Below, in pieces: positions 16,685 through 26,239 of a DNA stretch of 64,000 nt (its first letter is position 1; each line of letters begins with the position of its first letter). The DNA lies in the NCBI GenBank assembly GCA_964634325.1, contig CAZWJF010000005.1:140784-204783 (forward strand). Direction: 5' to 3'. The notes under the pieces were generated by a model, which had not been told where the DNA came from, made no database searches, and saw nothing but the letters and a program-made list of their open reading frames with translations. The DNA is from JAJXWB01 sp964634325. GTDB taxonomy: Bacteria; Pseudomonadota; Alphaproteobacteria; Rhizobiales; Beijerinckiaceae. Made by a program: the position numbers and the translations under genes.

Positions 16685-19266
16685 TGCGCCTGCTTGAGGC
16701 CGTCGTTGAGCGCCACGAAGCCGAGGTTCGCGCCGACCTTCGCCTCGCCCAGCGTACGCAATTGAAGCGTGAACAGGATCGTCTGGTTGCGGCCGGGCAG
16801 GCCGGTCGACGAATTGACCTGATAGGTCGACGTGTAATTGACGGTGAACGTCGTGCAATCGTCTTGATAGCCGGCGCCGATGCCGAGGCCCGCCAGCGCG
16901 AACACCGGAGACCAGCCATAGAGGCCGTTGATCGCCGCCGTGTTGTTGTACAGGTAGCGCGAGAGGTCGAATTGGACGTTGCCGTTCACGAAGTAGTTCT
17001 TCGTGATGTCGTAGCGCGCGCCGAACGACAGGCCCTGCCGACGTACGTCGAAGCCGATGATGGGCTGCGCCGAATAATTGGCGTACTGGGCGGTCGCGGT
17101 CAGCGGCCCGAGCGTCGCGCCGGCGACGAGATCGAGGCGGCGCAGATGCATGTTCGCCTGATCAAAACGCGCCTTGGCGACGAAGGACAGCATGCCGTTC
17201 GGCGCGAAGGCGATGCGGCCGACGTAGTCCGAACGGCGCGAGTCGAGCCCGGACGAAAGGCCGACGTTGGCCGCGTCAGGCGTGGCGTAGCTGTTGCGGC
17301 CGGCCAACTGGAACGACTGGCCAGCCATCACGTTGATGAAGCCGCCATTGTTGAAGTTCAGCGTCGCCTGCCCGCCGTAGTTCAGCCGGACGCCGGTCTC
17401 GAACCGGTCGTAACCGGAGAACTTGCTCCACGAGAACAGGTTGGAATCGTCGAACACCAGACTCTGCGAGTCGATGTTCACGAGCGAATTCGAGCCGATC
17501 ATGTTCGGGCGCGCCACGATCTGCGCAATCGGTTCGAAAGTGATCGTGCCGATGTTGAGACGCGCGAACAGCGGATAGCGATATTCCAGTCCGACGCCCG
17601 GCGTGATCTGCGCCCGCGCGATATTGTCGGATCCGAGGAAATTGGACTGCGTGCCGTTGTAGAGCGGCGTGAGCGCGGCGTTGTAGATGCCGAACGCGCG
17701 GCTCGTATCGTAATTCAGATAGGTGCCGCTGGCGCGCGCGAACAGGAACGGCGTCCACACCTGCCCGATCGAGTCGATGTAATTGCGTTTCCACGAAAGT
17801 TGCGCGGTGCCGCGCGTATAGTCGCCGCCGACGCCGCGCAGCAGGCACATCGACGAGTTGCGCAGCAGGGACGGCGCGTACGTCTGGCAGACATTGTAGA
17901 GGCCGTAGATGCTGTCGAACGTCCGCGGCTGGATCGACTCGTACAACGCCGCCTGCGCGGTAGTGTGCGAGAAATTCGCATCGAATTCGAGGTCGCCGCC
18001 AATTCCGAAGCTCTTGGACGGCGAAAGCGGAAAGACGCGATTGTAGTCGAGGAGCGGCGCGGCGATCGCCATCTGCGGCTGATAATCGCGCGGCGAGAGA
18101 CCCTGGAAGTAATAGCCGCGCAGATCGAACCAGCTTCGCTCGCCCTTCCCCGTCAGGTAGGCGGTGGACGAGCTCTCCCGGAAATAGAGGTTCTGGTAGA
18201 GCGGATTGCTGATGCCGTAGTCGTTGAAAAAATAGCGGTCCGTCAGCAACGCCGCGTCCCAGCCGACTTTCCACTTGTCGTTAAGTTCGAATTCGCCGTT
18301 CGTCGTGATCGCGCCGCGGAACTTGCGGTCGCCGGCGCCGAGCGGCGCCGAGGCGAAAGAAGACGGATTGGTCTGGCGAATTCCCTGAATGCGGAACGAA
18401 TAGACGCCGGACTCCAGCCGGTGCTTCCATTCGATGTCCGCGAGGAAGCCTTGCTTGCTCAGCACGGTCGGCTTGAACACGAGGTCCATGTTCGGCGCGA
18501 CGGCCCAGTAGATCGGCACGCCGACGCCGGTCCCCAATTGCGTGTTGTAGGGGATGTAGGTGGGCGCAAGGACGCCCGAACGGCGCTTCACCGTCGGGTC
18601 CGGGGCTGTGAAGAAGGGCAGATAGGCGATTGGCGCGCCGAAGAACTCGAGCGTGGCGTCCGTGAAATAGAGCGTCTTTTCGTCCGCGTTGTGGATGATG
18701 CGCTTGGCGCGCACGCGCCACAGCGGCGGCACGCTGGCGTCTTCACACGGCTTGCAGGCCGTGTAGGTGCCGTAATCGAAGGTTGTCGTCTCCTCCGACT
18801 TCTCCGCGCGCGGCGAACTCATATAGGTGTTCTGCGGAGTCTCGACCCGCAGGCTCTCGACGAAGCCCTGCTTGAGGTCGTCGGTCAGCTCCAGCGTCTC
18901 GCCGTAGACGGTTTGCCCGTCGGCCTCGGTCAGGCGCGCATGTCCGATGGCGCGCACGCGATTCGTCTTCCGGTCGTAGACGACCTCGTCGGCTTCGAGC
19001 ACGCGGTTCTTGTAATAGATCTGGACCGCGCCGCGCGCGGTGACCGTGTTCTTGTTGTCGTCCTGAATCAGTTCCTTGGCTTCGACGACCATACGGGCCG
19101 GCTGCTCGGCGCCGGCGCCCTGCGCCGACGCGGCCAACGCCTGCGCGCTGTGTCCTGCCAAGATGGAGACGAACGCAAACGCTCCCGCGCGCGCTGCACG
19201 CAGGATCGCCGACGAGCCGGACGCGCCCGCCGTCAGACGTTCAACAGGGCCGGTCGACCGCCCCAT
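16681..19266 (-). CDS. lptD: LPS-assembly protein LptD
   Basis: 861 aa outer-membrane protein. After a hydrophobic signal region (about 25-50) comes an OstA/LptA-like jellyroll (about 60-165), then a long beta-barrel domain rich in Tyr, Asn and Gly. Cysteines occur in TACKPCE and in VCQTYA...SSMCLL. It inserts lipopolysaccharide into the outer leaflet together with LptE. ATG at 19264-19266 overlaps the lptG stop as TGATG, so coupled translation is expected; an upstream in-frame ATG would start inside lptG. Confidence 0.94.
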   Translation of the reverse strand: MGRSTGPVERLTAGASGSSAILRAARAGAFAFVSILAGHSAQALAASAQGAGAEQPARMVVEAKELIQDDNKNTVTARGAVQIYYKNRVLEADEVVYDRKTNRVRAIGHARLTEADGQTVYGETLELTDDLKQGFVESLRVETPQNTYMSSPRAEKSEETTTFDYGTYTACKPCEDASVPPLWRVRAKRIIHNADEKTLYFTDATLEFFGAPIAYLPFFTAPDPTVKRRSGVLAPTYIPYNTQLGTGVGVPIYWAVAPNMDLVFKPTVLSKQGFLADIEWKHRLESGVYSFRIQGIRQTNPSSFASAPLGAGDRKFRGAITTNGEFELNDKWKVGWDAALLTDRYFFNDYGISNPLYQNLYFRESSSTAYLTGKGERSWFDLRGYYFQGLSPRDYQPQMAIAAPLLDYNRVFPLSPSKSFGIGGDLEFDANFSHTTAQAALYESIQPRTFDSIYGLYNVCQTYAPSLLRNSSMCLLRGVGGDYTRGTAQLSWKRNYIDSIGQVWTPFLFARASGTYLNYDTSRAFGIYNAALTPLYNGTQSNFLGSDNIARAQITPGVGLEYRYPLFARLNIGTITFEPIAQIVARPNMIGSNSLVNIDSQSLVFDDSNLFSWSKFSGYDRFETGVRLNYGGQATLNFNNGGFINVMAGQSFQLAGRNSYATPDAANVGLSSGLDSRRSDYVGRIAFAPNGMLSFVAKARFDQANMHLRRLDLVAGATLGPLTATAQYANYSAQPIIGFDVRRQGLSFGARYDITKNYFVNGNVQFDLSRYLYNNTAAINGLYGWSPVFALAGLGIGAGYQDDCTTFTVNYTSTYQVNSSTGLPGRNQTILFTLQLRTLGEAKVGANLGFVALNDGLKQAQ

Positions 19267-20345
19267 CAACCGTCCTCCTGATGCAACAAGGCAAGCGCAC
19301 CCAACAAACTCCCGACCAACGCCGGCGACCATGCCGCGATCGAGGGACTGAGAAGTCCCGTGCCGCCCATGTCTCCGACCATCTTCGTCGCCACGTAAAG
19401 CACGAAGCCGGCCGCTACGCCACCCGCAACCATTTTCCCAACGCCACCAAACCTGAAAAATCTTAAGGAAAAGGCCGCAGCGATCAGCACCATGGCGATC
19501 AGCATCAGCGGCCGCGCCAGCAGGGTCTGGTAGCGCAGATCATAGGTTCGCCCCTCGAGCCCGGCCTCCTCGGCGCGGTCGCGGAACGCCGGCAATTGCC
19601 AGAACGGGATCGAATCCGGCGACATCAGGCTGCGCAGAACGTCCCCGGCCGACAGATCGGTGGCCAGGTAATAGGTCGAATAGACCTGCGCTTCCTCGCC
19701 CTGTCGCGCGACGGTGGCGTTCTCGAACTTCCAGGCGCCGGGCGTCAGGGTCGCCGCCGGCGCGTCGATCCGTTCGACGAAATGATCGTAGGAATCGTCG
19801 AGATAGGCTGTGACTTTCTCCAGTCGGGCGCCTCGCTCCGAAATCCGGTCGGCCTTGATCGTCGCCCGGCCGTCGACGCTGCGCTGGCGCAGCCAGACGC
19901 CGGCGTCGCGGTCCGTGGCGGACCGTCCGAAAACCTCGATCTCCATCTCGTCAGCGCGCTGTTTCATGGCGGCCGCCATCGGATTGTAGAGGAGAACCGA
20001 AGCCAGCCCGACGCCCAGCGCGATCACCAGCGGCGGAATCAGAAACCCCCACACCGAAACGCCGGCCGCCCGGGCGACCACCAGTTCGAGCTTGCGGGTC
20101 AGGTTGACGAAGGCGACCATCGTTCCGAACAGCACGGCGAACGGCAGAATCTGCTCGGACGCGACTGGCATGCGCATGAACGACATCAGCGCGACGAACC
20201 CCGCGCCGGCATGGGAGTCGGATAACCGGCGAAGCAATTCGACGAAATCGATCAGGAACGAGAGCGCGCTGATCGACAGGAAGACGATCAGAATCTGCTG
20301 CAGAAACCGGCCGGACAGATAGCGCCCGAGCGTAAGCCCGATCAT
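19266..20345 (-). CDS. lptG: LPS export ABC transporter permease LptG
   Basis: 359 aa. Six membrane helices in the 3+3 arrangement with a periplasmic jellyroll between (about 130-255). LGRYLSGRFLQ and FLIDFVELLRR are the LptG N-terminus, different from LptF. Works with LptF and the ATPase LptB to extract LPS from the inner membrane. LptF usually precedes it; here the gene faces pepA directly across 283 bp and no lptF is present. Confidence 0.93.
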   Translation of the reverse strand: MIGLTLGRYLSGRFLQQILIVFLSISALSFLIDFVELLRRLSDSHAGAGFVALMSFMRMPVASEQILPFAVLFGTMVAFVNLTRKLELVVARAAGVSVWGFLIPPLVIALGVGLASVLLYNPMAAAMKQRADEMEIEVFGRSATDRDAGVWLRQRSVDGRATIKADRISERGARLEKVTAYLDDSYDHFVERIDAPAATLTPGAWKFENATVARQGEEAQVYSTYYLATDLSAGDVLRSLMSPDSIPFWQLPAFRDRAEEAGLEGRTYDLRYQTLLARPLMLIAMVLIAAAFSLRFFRFGGVGKMVAGGVAAGFVLYVATKMVGDMGGTGLLSPSIAAWSPALVGSLLGALALLHQEDG

Positions 20346-20628
20346 GTCCGCCCTCCGGCGGTCCGCGATCTGCGAACCCTATGCGTGGCGCTTTTCATGA
20401 ACTCGGCCGACAGCCTTTCCTTGTTAAGATTTCGGTAACGCTCGAAGCCTGAAACCGCAAGCGTTTCAAACGGCCAGACCCATTTCTCGCCGCCCTGTTG
20501 TCTGGGGGACACGTCGCATAATGATACGGCCTTTTCCGGGCGCCGCAGCGCATTGACCCTGCACGACCTGCGGCCGATAGTGCGCAGCTCGCCCGAACGC
20601 CCTCCCGACAGATCCTCAAGAGGACCAG

Positions 20629-22179
20629 ATGCCTGTTTCCATGACGGTCGAATTCGTTTCCTTCTCCGACGTCTCCGGCACCGGATCCGCCGCTCGGGGT
20701 GGGGAAGAGGGCGCCAACGCCCTGATCGTCCTGGCCGGCGAGGGCCTTGCCATGGGTCCGCAGACCCAAAAACTCGTCGCGCCCGCAGCCGCCGCCATCG
20801 AACGCGCCGCGCGCGCCGCCAAGTTCAAGGGCAAGGCCGGCGCCGCTCTCGACATTCTCGCGCCGCAGGGCCTCGGCTGGGACCGCCTCGTCGTCGTCGG
20901 CTGCGCGGCAAAATCGGAGGAATCCACGTCCAAGCCCGCCGAACCGTTCGACTTCGTCGGATTGGGCGGCGGCGCCGTCGGACGCCTGTCCGGCGCGAGC
21001 CGCGCCACGGTGGTGTTCGAGCCGCCGGCCGCTCCCGACGACGCAGCCGCCGCCGCGGCGGATTTCGCGCTCGGAGCGACCCTGCGCGCCTACAAGTTCG
21101 ATCTCTATCAGACGAAAAAGAAAGAGGATTCCGAGAAGAACGGGCTCGCCGACCTGACCATCGCCGTCGCCGATCCCGCCGCCGCCCGCGCCGCCCAGGC
21201 GCCGCGCGCCGGCCTCGCCGAAGGCGTGATCATCGCCCGCAACCTCGTCAACGAGCCGCCGAACGTTCTCTACCCGGAAGAATTCGCCAATCGCGCCAAG
21301 GAACTGGAGAAGCTCGGGGTTTCCGTCGAAATCCTCGACCGCAAGGCCATGACGGAGCTCGGCATGGGCGCGCTGCTCGGCGTCGGCCAGGGGTCGGTTC
21401 GCGAAAGCCGCGTCGTCGTCATGCGCTGGAACGGCGCTGCGACCCCGGATCAGCCCGTCGCCTTCGTCGGCAAGGGCGTCTGCTTCGATTCCGGCGGCAT
21501 TTCCATCAAGCCCGCGGCCAGCATGGAGGATATGAAGGGCGACATGGCGGGCGCCGCCTGCGTAGTCGGCCTGATGCACGCGCTCGCCGCCCGCAAGGCG
21601 AAGGTCAACGCCATCGGCGCGATCGGCCTGGTCGAGAACATGCCCGACGGCGGCGCGCAACGCCCCGGCGACATCGTCCGCTCCATGTCCGGCCAGACGA
21701 TCGAGATCATCAACACCGACGCTGAAGGGCGCCTCGTGCTCGCCGACGTGCTCTGGTACGTGCAGGACAAGTACAAGCCGAAATTCATGGTCGATCTGGC
21801 GACGCTGACCGGCGCGATCATGATCGCGCTGGGTCAGGAATACGCCGGCCTGTTCTCCAACAACGACGAATTGTCCGAGCGCCTGAACAAGGCCGGGCAG
21901 GCGACGGGCGAGAAGGTCTGGCGCATGCCGCTCGCGCCCGCCTACGACAAGATGATCGACAGCAAATTCGCCGACATGAAGAACACCGGCGGCCGCTACG
22001 GCGGCTCGATCACCGCCGCGCAATTCCTCCAGCGCTACGTCGAGAAGACGCCGTGGGCGCATCTCGACATCGCCGGCACGGGGATGGGTTCGCCCTCGAG
22101 CGACGTCAACCAGAGCTGGGGTTCTGGCTGGGGCGTGCGGCTGCTGGACCGGCTGGTGAAGGATTTTTACGAGGGGTGA
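20629..22179 (+). CDS. pepA: Leucyl aminopeptidase (M17)
   Basis: 516 aa. The C-terminal catalytic domain carries KGVCFDSGGISIKP and the family signature NTDAEGRL with the metal ligands Asp and Glu. The N-terminal 180 residues form the variable macrodomain-like part. Removes N-terminal residues from peptides as a Mn/Zn hexamer. ATG at 20629 follows AAGAGGA; a second ATG four codons on is possible. In many relatives holC follows directly, but here 4 kb separate them. Confidence 0.95.
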   Translation: MPVSMTVEFVSFSDVSGTGSAARGGEEGANALIVLAGEGLAMGPQTQKLVAPAAAAIERAARAAKFKGKAGAALDILAPQGLGWDRLVVVGCAAKSEESTSKPAEPFDFVGLGGGAVGRLSGASRATVVFEPPAAPDDAAAAAADFALGATLRAYKFDLYQTKKKEDSEKNGLADLTIAVADPAAARAAQAPRAGLAEGVIIARNLVNEPPNVLYPEEFANRAKELEKLGVSVEILDRKAMTELGMGALLGVGQGSVRESRVVVMRWNGAATPDQPVAFVGKGVCFDSGGISIKPAASMEDMKGDMAGAACVVGLMHALAARKAKVNAIGAIGLVENMPDGGAQRPGDIVRSMSGQTIEIINTDAEGRLVLADVLWYVQDKYKPKFMVDLATLTGAIMIALGQEYAGLFSNNDELSERLNKAGQATGEKVWRMPLAPAYDKMIDSKFADMKNTGGRYGGSITAAQFLQRYVEKTPWAHLDIAGTGMGSPSSDVNQSWGSGWGVRLLDRLVKDFYEG

Positions 22180-22344
22180 GGCGATGGGGGCTGGTGGCGC
22201 TTTGGCGCCGCCGCCCGCGAAGTCCGCTATGGGCGAGAAGCGGACATAGAGTGAGGCTCTCGACCGAGGCTCTTGATCAGGAACAAGGCGACGCGCCGAC
22301 GGCCGTAATTAATTGTGGCATTGCAACGGCTTGGGGAGATCGCC

Positions 22345-23769
22345 ATGCATACTGCCAGATACCCGACCCTCCTCACGATTGCAGCGTCGGCCTTTTTTGC
22401 AGCGCTTATCGCTAGCGCTCCGACCGGCCTTCGCGCGCAGACCGCCGTCACTGAGCAGCAGGCTTACGAGATCGGCATGGAGGCGTACGTCTACCTTTAT
22501 CCGCTGGTGACCATGGACGTCAGCCGGAAGGTGATGACCAACCTGCCGGCCGGCGTGAAGCCCGGACTCGGCCCGGCCAATGCGTTCCAGCACATGCGCG
22601 CTTATCCGCCGGCGGACATGCGCGAGGTCGTCCGTCCCAACTTCGACACGCTCTACTCGCCGGCATGGGTCGACCTGCGCAAGGAGCCGATGATCGTCTC
22701 CGTGCCGGACACCCAGGGCCGCTACTACCTGCTGCCGATGATCGACATGTGGACCGACGTCTTCGCCGTTCCCGGCAAGCGGACGAGCGGCACGGCGGAA
22801 GGCGCCTATGCGCTGGTCCCGCCCGGCTGGCGGGGCGCGCTGCCGAAGGGCGTGCAGCGGATCGATGCGCCGACGCCGATCGTCTGGATCATCGGGCGGA
22901 CGCAGACCAACGGTCCCAAGGATTACAACGCCGTCCACAAGGTGCAGGACGGCTACAGGATCACGCCGCTCTCGCAATGGGGCAAGGCCGCAACGCCGAT
23001 GAAGGCCGCTGTCGATCCGAGCGTCGACATGAAGACGGACCCGCTCAGCCAAGTGAACGGCATGCCGGCCGACGCCTACTTCAAGTATGCGGCGAGCCTC
23101 ATGAAGACGAACCCGCCGCACATCACCGACTGGTCGACGCTGGCCCGGCTGAAACGGATTGGGCTCGAACCGGGCAAGTTCGACTTCGCCGCCCTGCCGC
23201 CCGACGTGCAGGCGGGCCTGAAGCGCGCCAAAGGGGACGCCCTGAAGCTGATGGCGAGCAAGAGTGCCTCGCTGGCGCGCAGCGCCAACGGCTGGCAGAT
23301 GAACACCGACACGATGGGCGTCTACGGCAATTATTACCTCAAGCGGGCCATCATCGCGATGGTGGGGCTCGGCGCCAACCAGGTCGAGGACGCGGTCTAT
23401 CCGCTTCTCGGCGCGGACGCCGCCGGCAAGGAACTGACGGGCGAAAATAAGTACGTCCTCCACTTCGCCAAGGAGGAACTGCCGCCGGCGGAGGCCTTCT
23501 GGTCTGTGACCATGTACGACGCGGAAGGTTTCCAGGTCGCCAACCCCATCAACCGCTTCGCAATCGGCGACCGCGACGCGCTCAAATACAATGCGGATGG
23601 GTCGCTCGATCTCTACATCCAGAACGCGAGCCCCGGCGCGGACAAGGAGTCGAACTGGTTGCCCTCGCCGGCCAAGGGCCTGCTGGGCGTCACCATGCGG
23701 CTCTATGCGCCGAAGGCGCAGGCTCTCGACGGGCGGTGGGCGCCGCCGACGGTGAAACGGGTGGAGTAA
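22345..23769 (+). CDS. Exported DUF1254/DUF1214 protein
   Basis: 474 aa. Signal peptide (ARYPTLLTIAASAFFAALIA...LRAQ) and then the two paired domains of this family: DUF1254 at about 45-175 (AYVYLYPLVTMDVSRK, RPNFDTLYSPAWVDL, YYLLPMIDMWTDVF) and DUF1214 at about 345-455 (NKYVLHFAKEELPPAEAFWSVTMYD, SLDLYIQNASPG). The function is unknown; the family is periplasmic and frequent in environmental proteobacteria. It stands alone between pepA and a secreted hypothetical protein. The ATG at 22345 follows GGGGAGAT. Confidence 0.88.
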   Translation: MHTARYPTLLTIAASAFFAALIASAPTGLRAQTAVTEQQAYEIGMEAYVYLYPLVTMDVSRKVMTNLPAGVKPGLGPANAFQHMRAYPPADMREVVRPNFDTLYSPAWVDLRKEPMIVSVPDTQGRYYLLPMIDMWTDVFAVPGKRTSGTAEGAYALVPPGWRGALPKGVQRIDAPTPIVWIIGRTQTNGPKDYNAVHKVQDGYRITPLSQWGKAATPMKAAVDPSVDMKTDPLSQVNGMPADAYFKYAASLMKTNPPHITDWSTLARLKRIGLEPGKFDFAALPPDVQAGLKRAKGDALKLMASKSASLARSANGWQMNTDTMGVYGNYYLKRAIIAMVGLGANQVEDAVYPLLGADAAGKELTGENKYVLHFAKEELPPAEAFWSVTMYDAEGFQVANPINRFAIGDRDALKYNADGSLDLYIQNASPGADKESNWLPSPAKGLLGVTMRLYAPKAQALDGRWAPPTVKRVE

Positions 23770-24118
23770 CGAGCAAGAGCAGGTCGTCTCAACGAGGCGA
23801 CCTGCCTGCGTCCATCATCGAAGTCACAAATCTTGATCGGCTCGCTCGCAAAGAACGCTAAGCGGAGTGGAGCGTTATAGGCGGGTGTCGAGAAGGTCTT
23901 CTACCGGTCGCGTGCGGTCGCAAGCTCGCGGCCCGGAAACTGACAATCGGCCGACGCGCTCGGAAGCTGCCGTTGGCTACGAACGAGAAGGGCGGAATAG
24001 CCGTAACGGCGAGCGCCCATTGCGTGTACGATTGAGTGGATGCCCCCGCGCCGCTTGGTTTGATCTGAAATCAAGATGATCTGCTGATAGCGAGCTAGAG
24101 GTCGCGCAGGAGAGCTGA
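23770..24118. other. Intergenic gap of 349 bp
   Basis: Holds the hairpin at 23779-23805 and otherwise nothing recognisable. A short open frame at 23867-24079 has no family features, ribosome site or composition that supports coding. Confidence 0.6.
23779..23805 (+). terminator. Hairpin after the DUF1254 gene
   Basis: A 12-bp stem (one G-U pair) around the loop AAC begins ten bases after the stop codon. There is no T-run, so it is an mRNA-protecting or weak terminator hairpin rather than a classic one. Confidence 0.45.
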
Positions 24119-24811
24119 ATGGATTCTGCGCGTAACGCTCTCATTGCAATGGCAGCAGCGATCGTCGCGGGCCTCATGATCGGCGACGGGCTTCACAGCG
24201 GGCTTCCGAGAGGGGAGGCGCTTGTCTCCTCAGCAAAAGCGCAGACCCCCTCCGAGACGTGCGCGAGTGCGCGAAGCGCCTGTCTGCGCGCGCATGCTCG
24301 CGAAGGGCAGTTCGGGTCTCGCTATGTCCCGCCCGGCGAGGGCGTCGAATGCGAAGCCGCTTATCAACAATGCCTCAAGCCGGATCGCTGCACATTGGCC
24401 GAGAAGGCATGCCTTCGAGGCGCGGCGCGCGCCACGAGCACCGGCGCGGCATATGTGCCCCCGGAAGACGCAGCGCGGTGCCATGCGGCATACGAAGCCT
24501 GCGTCTCCGACACTGGATCGCAGAACGAGAAAGACTCGCGGCCTCCTGCGGCGACCGATGTGGACATAAGTGGGAGCTGGGGCAGCAATATCGGTGTCGA
24601 TTACAACATTACCCAGACTGGAAAATCGTTCCGGTGGGTCGTGACGCGCGGAATACCCGGCGAGACGGCAAACGGCAGAATCAACGGCGACCGGGTGAGC
24701 GCGACTTGGTCCGGACCAAACAGCCACGGGTCTGCGTCAGGCGTGGTCAAGGGACGCGGTCGCCCGACGAGAATCGAATGGAGCAACGGCGTCGTATTCC
24801 TTCGGCGATGA
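24119..24811 (+). CDS. Exported protein with duplicated four-cysteine module
   Basis: 230 aa, not recognised. A hydrophobic N-terminus (7-22) precedes two tandem modules with identical spacing C-x6-C-x22-C-x6-C: Cys48/55/78/85 and Cys91/98/121/128, each with a YVPP and an AAY motif. The period is 43 residues. After a polar linker the last 85 residues are Gly/Ser-rich and look like beta strands (SGSWGSNIGVDYNITQTG...VVFLRR). Eight cysteines in an exported protein suggest four disulfides. Start ATG at 24119 follows AGGAGA. Partner genes are not apparent. Confidence 0.7.
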   Translation: MDSARNALIAMAAAIVAGLMIGDGLHSGLPRGEALVSSAKAQTPSETCASARSACLRAHAREGQFGSRYVPPGEGVECEAAYQQCLKPDRCTLAEKACLRGAARATSTGAAYVPPEDAARCHAAYEACVSDTGSQNEKDSRPPAATDVDISGSWGSNIGVDYNITQTGKSFRWVVTRGIPGETANGRINGDRVSATWSGPNSHGSASGVVKGRGRPTRIEWSNGVVFLRR

Positions 24812-24871
24812 TTTCCCCGAGGAATGCTTCGCTTTTCTGGCAACGTCGGGAGCCGGTCGTGAGCCGGGACA

Positions 24872-24895
24872 CCCCCCGGGCTGTGACCCGGGGGG
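24872..24895. terminator. GC hairpin between convergent genes
   Basis: Perfect 9-bp stem CCCCCCGGG / CCCGGGGGG with a 6-base loop, located between the stops of the four-cysteine protein gene and the serine hydrolase gene. It could end transcription from both sides, though no T-run follows on either strand. Confidence 0.45.
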
Positions 24896-24963
24896 CGGCC
24901 ATGACGGCGAGGGGTACGTCCGCAGCCGGTCGATAGCCGACGCATCCAATCGCTCGCGCGAAC

Positions 24964-26151
24964 TCACTCCCCCTTGTCCACCAACGCCTGCACCTGCTTG
25001 TAAAACGCCTCGCGCGCCTCGGGCTCCGGGCCCTTGTTCGCGCGCGTCCAGTTGGCGTTCGACGCGATCACCAGTTTGCGCTTCGGGTCGATGAAGATGC
25101 CTTGCCCGAAAATGCCGCGCGCCGCGACCGAGCCGTCGTCGTAGGTCCACCACTGAAAACCGTAGCCGCGGCCGGGAATGCCGATGTCCTTCTGCTTGGT
25201 CGTCGCTTCGGCGAACCAGTCCGGAGGGACGATCGCCTTGCCCTGCGCCACGCCGTTCGCCAGCACGAACAGGCCCATGCGGGCGTAATCGCGGGTCGCC
25301 GCCTGAATGCAGCAGCCCGCGATCTCGCGCCCGGTCTTGCCGAGCAGCCAGGTCGCCTTCGCCGCCATGCCGGCGGGCTTCCAGATCTTTTCTTCCAGAT
25401 ATTGCGCGAGCGGCTTGCCGGTCGCCGACGCGACGAGCACGCCGACGAGATTGGTCTCGCCGGTGTTGTAGCGCCAGACCTCGCCCGGCGGGTGAGCGCG
25501 CGGCAGCTTGCGCATGTAGCTGACGATCGCATCCTCGCCCGGATCGGGTTTTTCGAGGTTGAAGCGGGAGACGTCGGAATTCGGGTCTTCGTAGTCCTCG
25601 TTCCAGCGCACGCCCGAACTCATCGTCAGAAGCTGCCGCACCGTCACGTCGTCGTAGGCCGAGCCCTTGAGGCCCTTCACGTATTGGCTGACCTTGTCAT
25701 TGAGGCTCTTGATGGACCCGTCCTGGATCGCCGCGCCGACCAGCGTCGAAGTGAAGGATTTCGCGACGGAGAAACTCGTCCAGCGCCCGTTGGCGTCGAA
25801 ATCGAGACCGTAACGTTCGAGTCGAATCTTCCCATCTTGCAAGATCACCAGCGCCGACGCGTGCTGGCTGGCGAAATATTCGTCCAGGCCGGGGATCGTC
25901 AGCGGCTTGCCGGGCGGCAGGGGCGTGGGGGTCGCGGACGGTTCGACAACGTTGGATTTCGCGAGGAAGGTCAGGCGATCCAGCGCGCGGAACGCCGCCT
26001 CGCGCTGCGGCTGCGACCAGGTCAGGACGTCGGCCTTGGTCGGCAAATACAGAAGGATGCCGCGCGTTTCCTTGTCTTGGGCGGCGAACCAGCCGCCGCC
26101 GGCAAGCAACGCCGCTCCGAAGACGCCGAGTGCTATGGTGCGTTTGCGCAT
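24964..26151 (-). CDS. Serine hydrolase, beta-lactamase/class C fold
   Basis: 395 aa with an N-terminal signal anchor (RTIALGVFGAALLAGGGWFAA). The active-site motifs are SVAK (SFSVAKSFTS, near residue 155) and a Tyr motif in WRYNTGETN; the third motif reads GIFGQG rather than K-T/S-G. EstB-type esterases, D-aminopeptidases and 6-aminohexanoate-dimer hydrolases share this form, so beta-lactam resistance should not be assumed. ATG chosen at 26149-26151, directly before the basic-hydrophobic leader. Divergent from holC. Confidence 0.85.
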   Translation of the reverse strand: MRKRTIALGVFGAALLAGGGWFAAQDKETRGILLYLPTKADVLTWSQPQREAAFRALDRLTFLAKSNVVEPSATPTPLPPGKPLTIPGLDEYFASQHASALVILQDGKIRLERYGLDFDANGRWTSFSVAKSFTSTLVGAAIQDGSIKSLNDKVSQYVKGLKGSAYDDVTVRQLLTMSSGVRWNEDYEDPNSDVSRFNLEKPDPGEDAIVSYMRKLPRAHPPGEVWRYNTGETNLVGVLVASATGKPLAQYLEEKIWKPAGMAAKATWLLGKTGREIAGCCIQAATRDYARMGLFVLANGVAQGKAIVPPDWFAEATTKQKDIGIPGRGYGFQWWTYDDGSVAARGIFGQGIFIDPKRKLVIASNANWTRANKGPEPEAREAFYKQVQALVDKGE

Positions 26152-26239
26152 GACGACGTGCGTCCTCCCTTGCGGCCCTTGATGGCCGAGTCCCAAGGCA
26201 GGCTAGCAATCGCGCCGGCGCGGCGCCATGGAATGGATC

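Noticed and set aside
16762..19281. 839-codon open frame opposite lptD
   Set aside because: Antisense shadow of a well-supported LptD gene; the product is Arg/Asp-rich with no domain, as expected from GC-rich codon bias.
23867..24079. 70-codon open frame
   Set aside because: No ribosome site, no family resemblance and Arg/Ser-rich composition typical of non-coding GC-rich DNA.
24964..26151. Beta-lactamase resistance gene
   Set aside because: SxxK and the fold fit the serine beta-lactamase superfamily, but the third motif is atypical and many relatives are esterases or peptidases.
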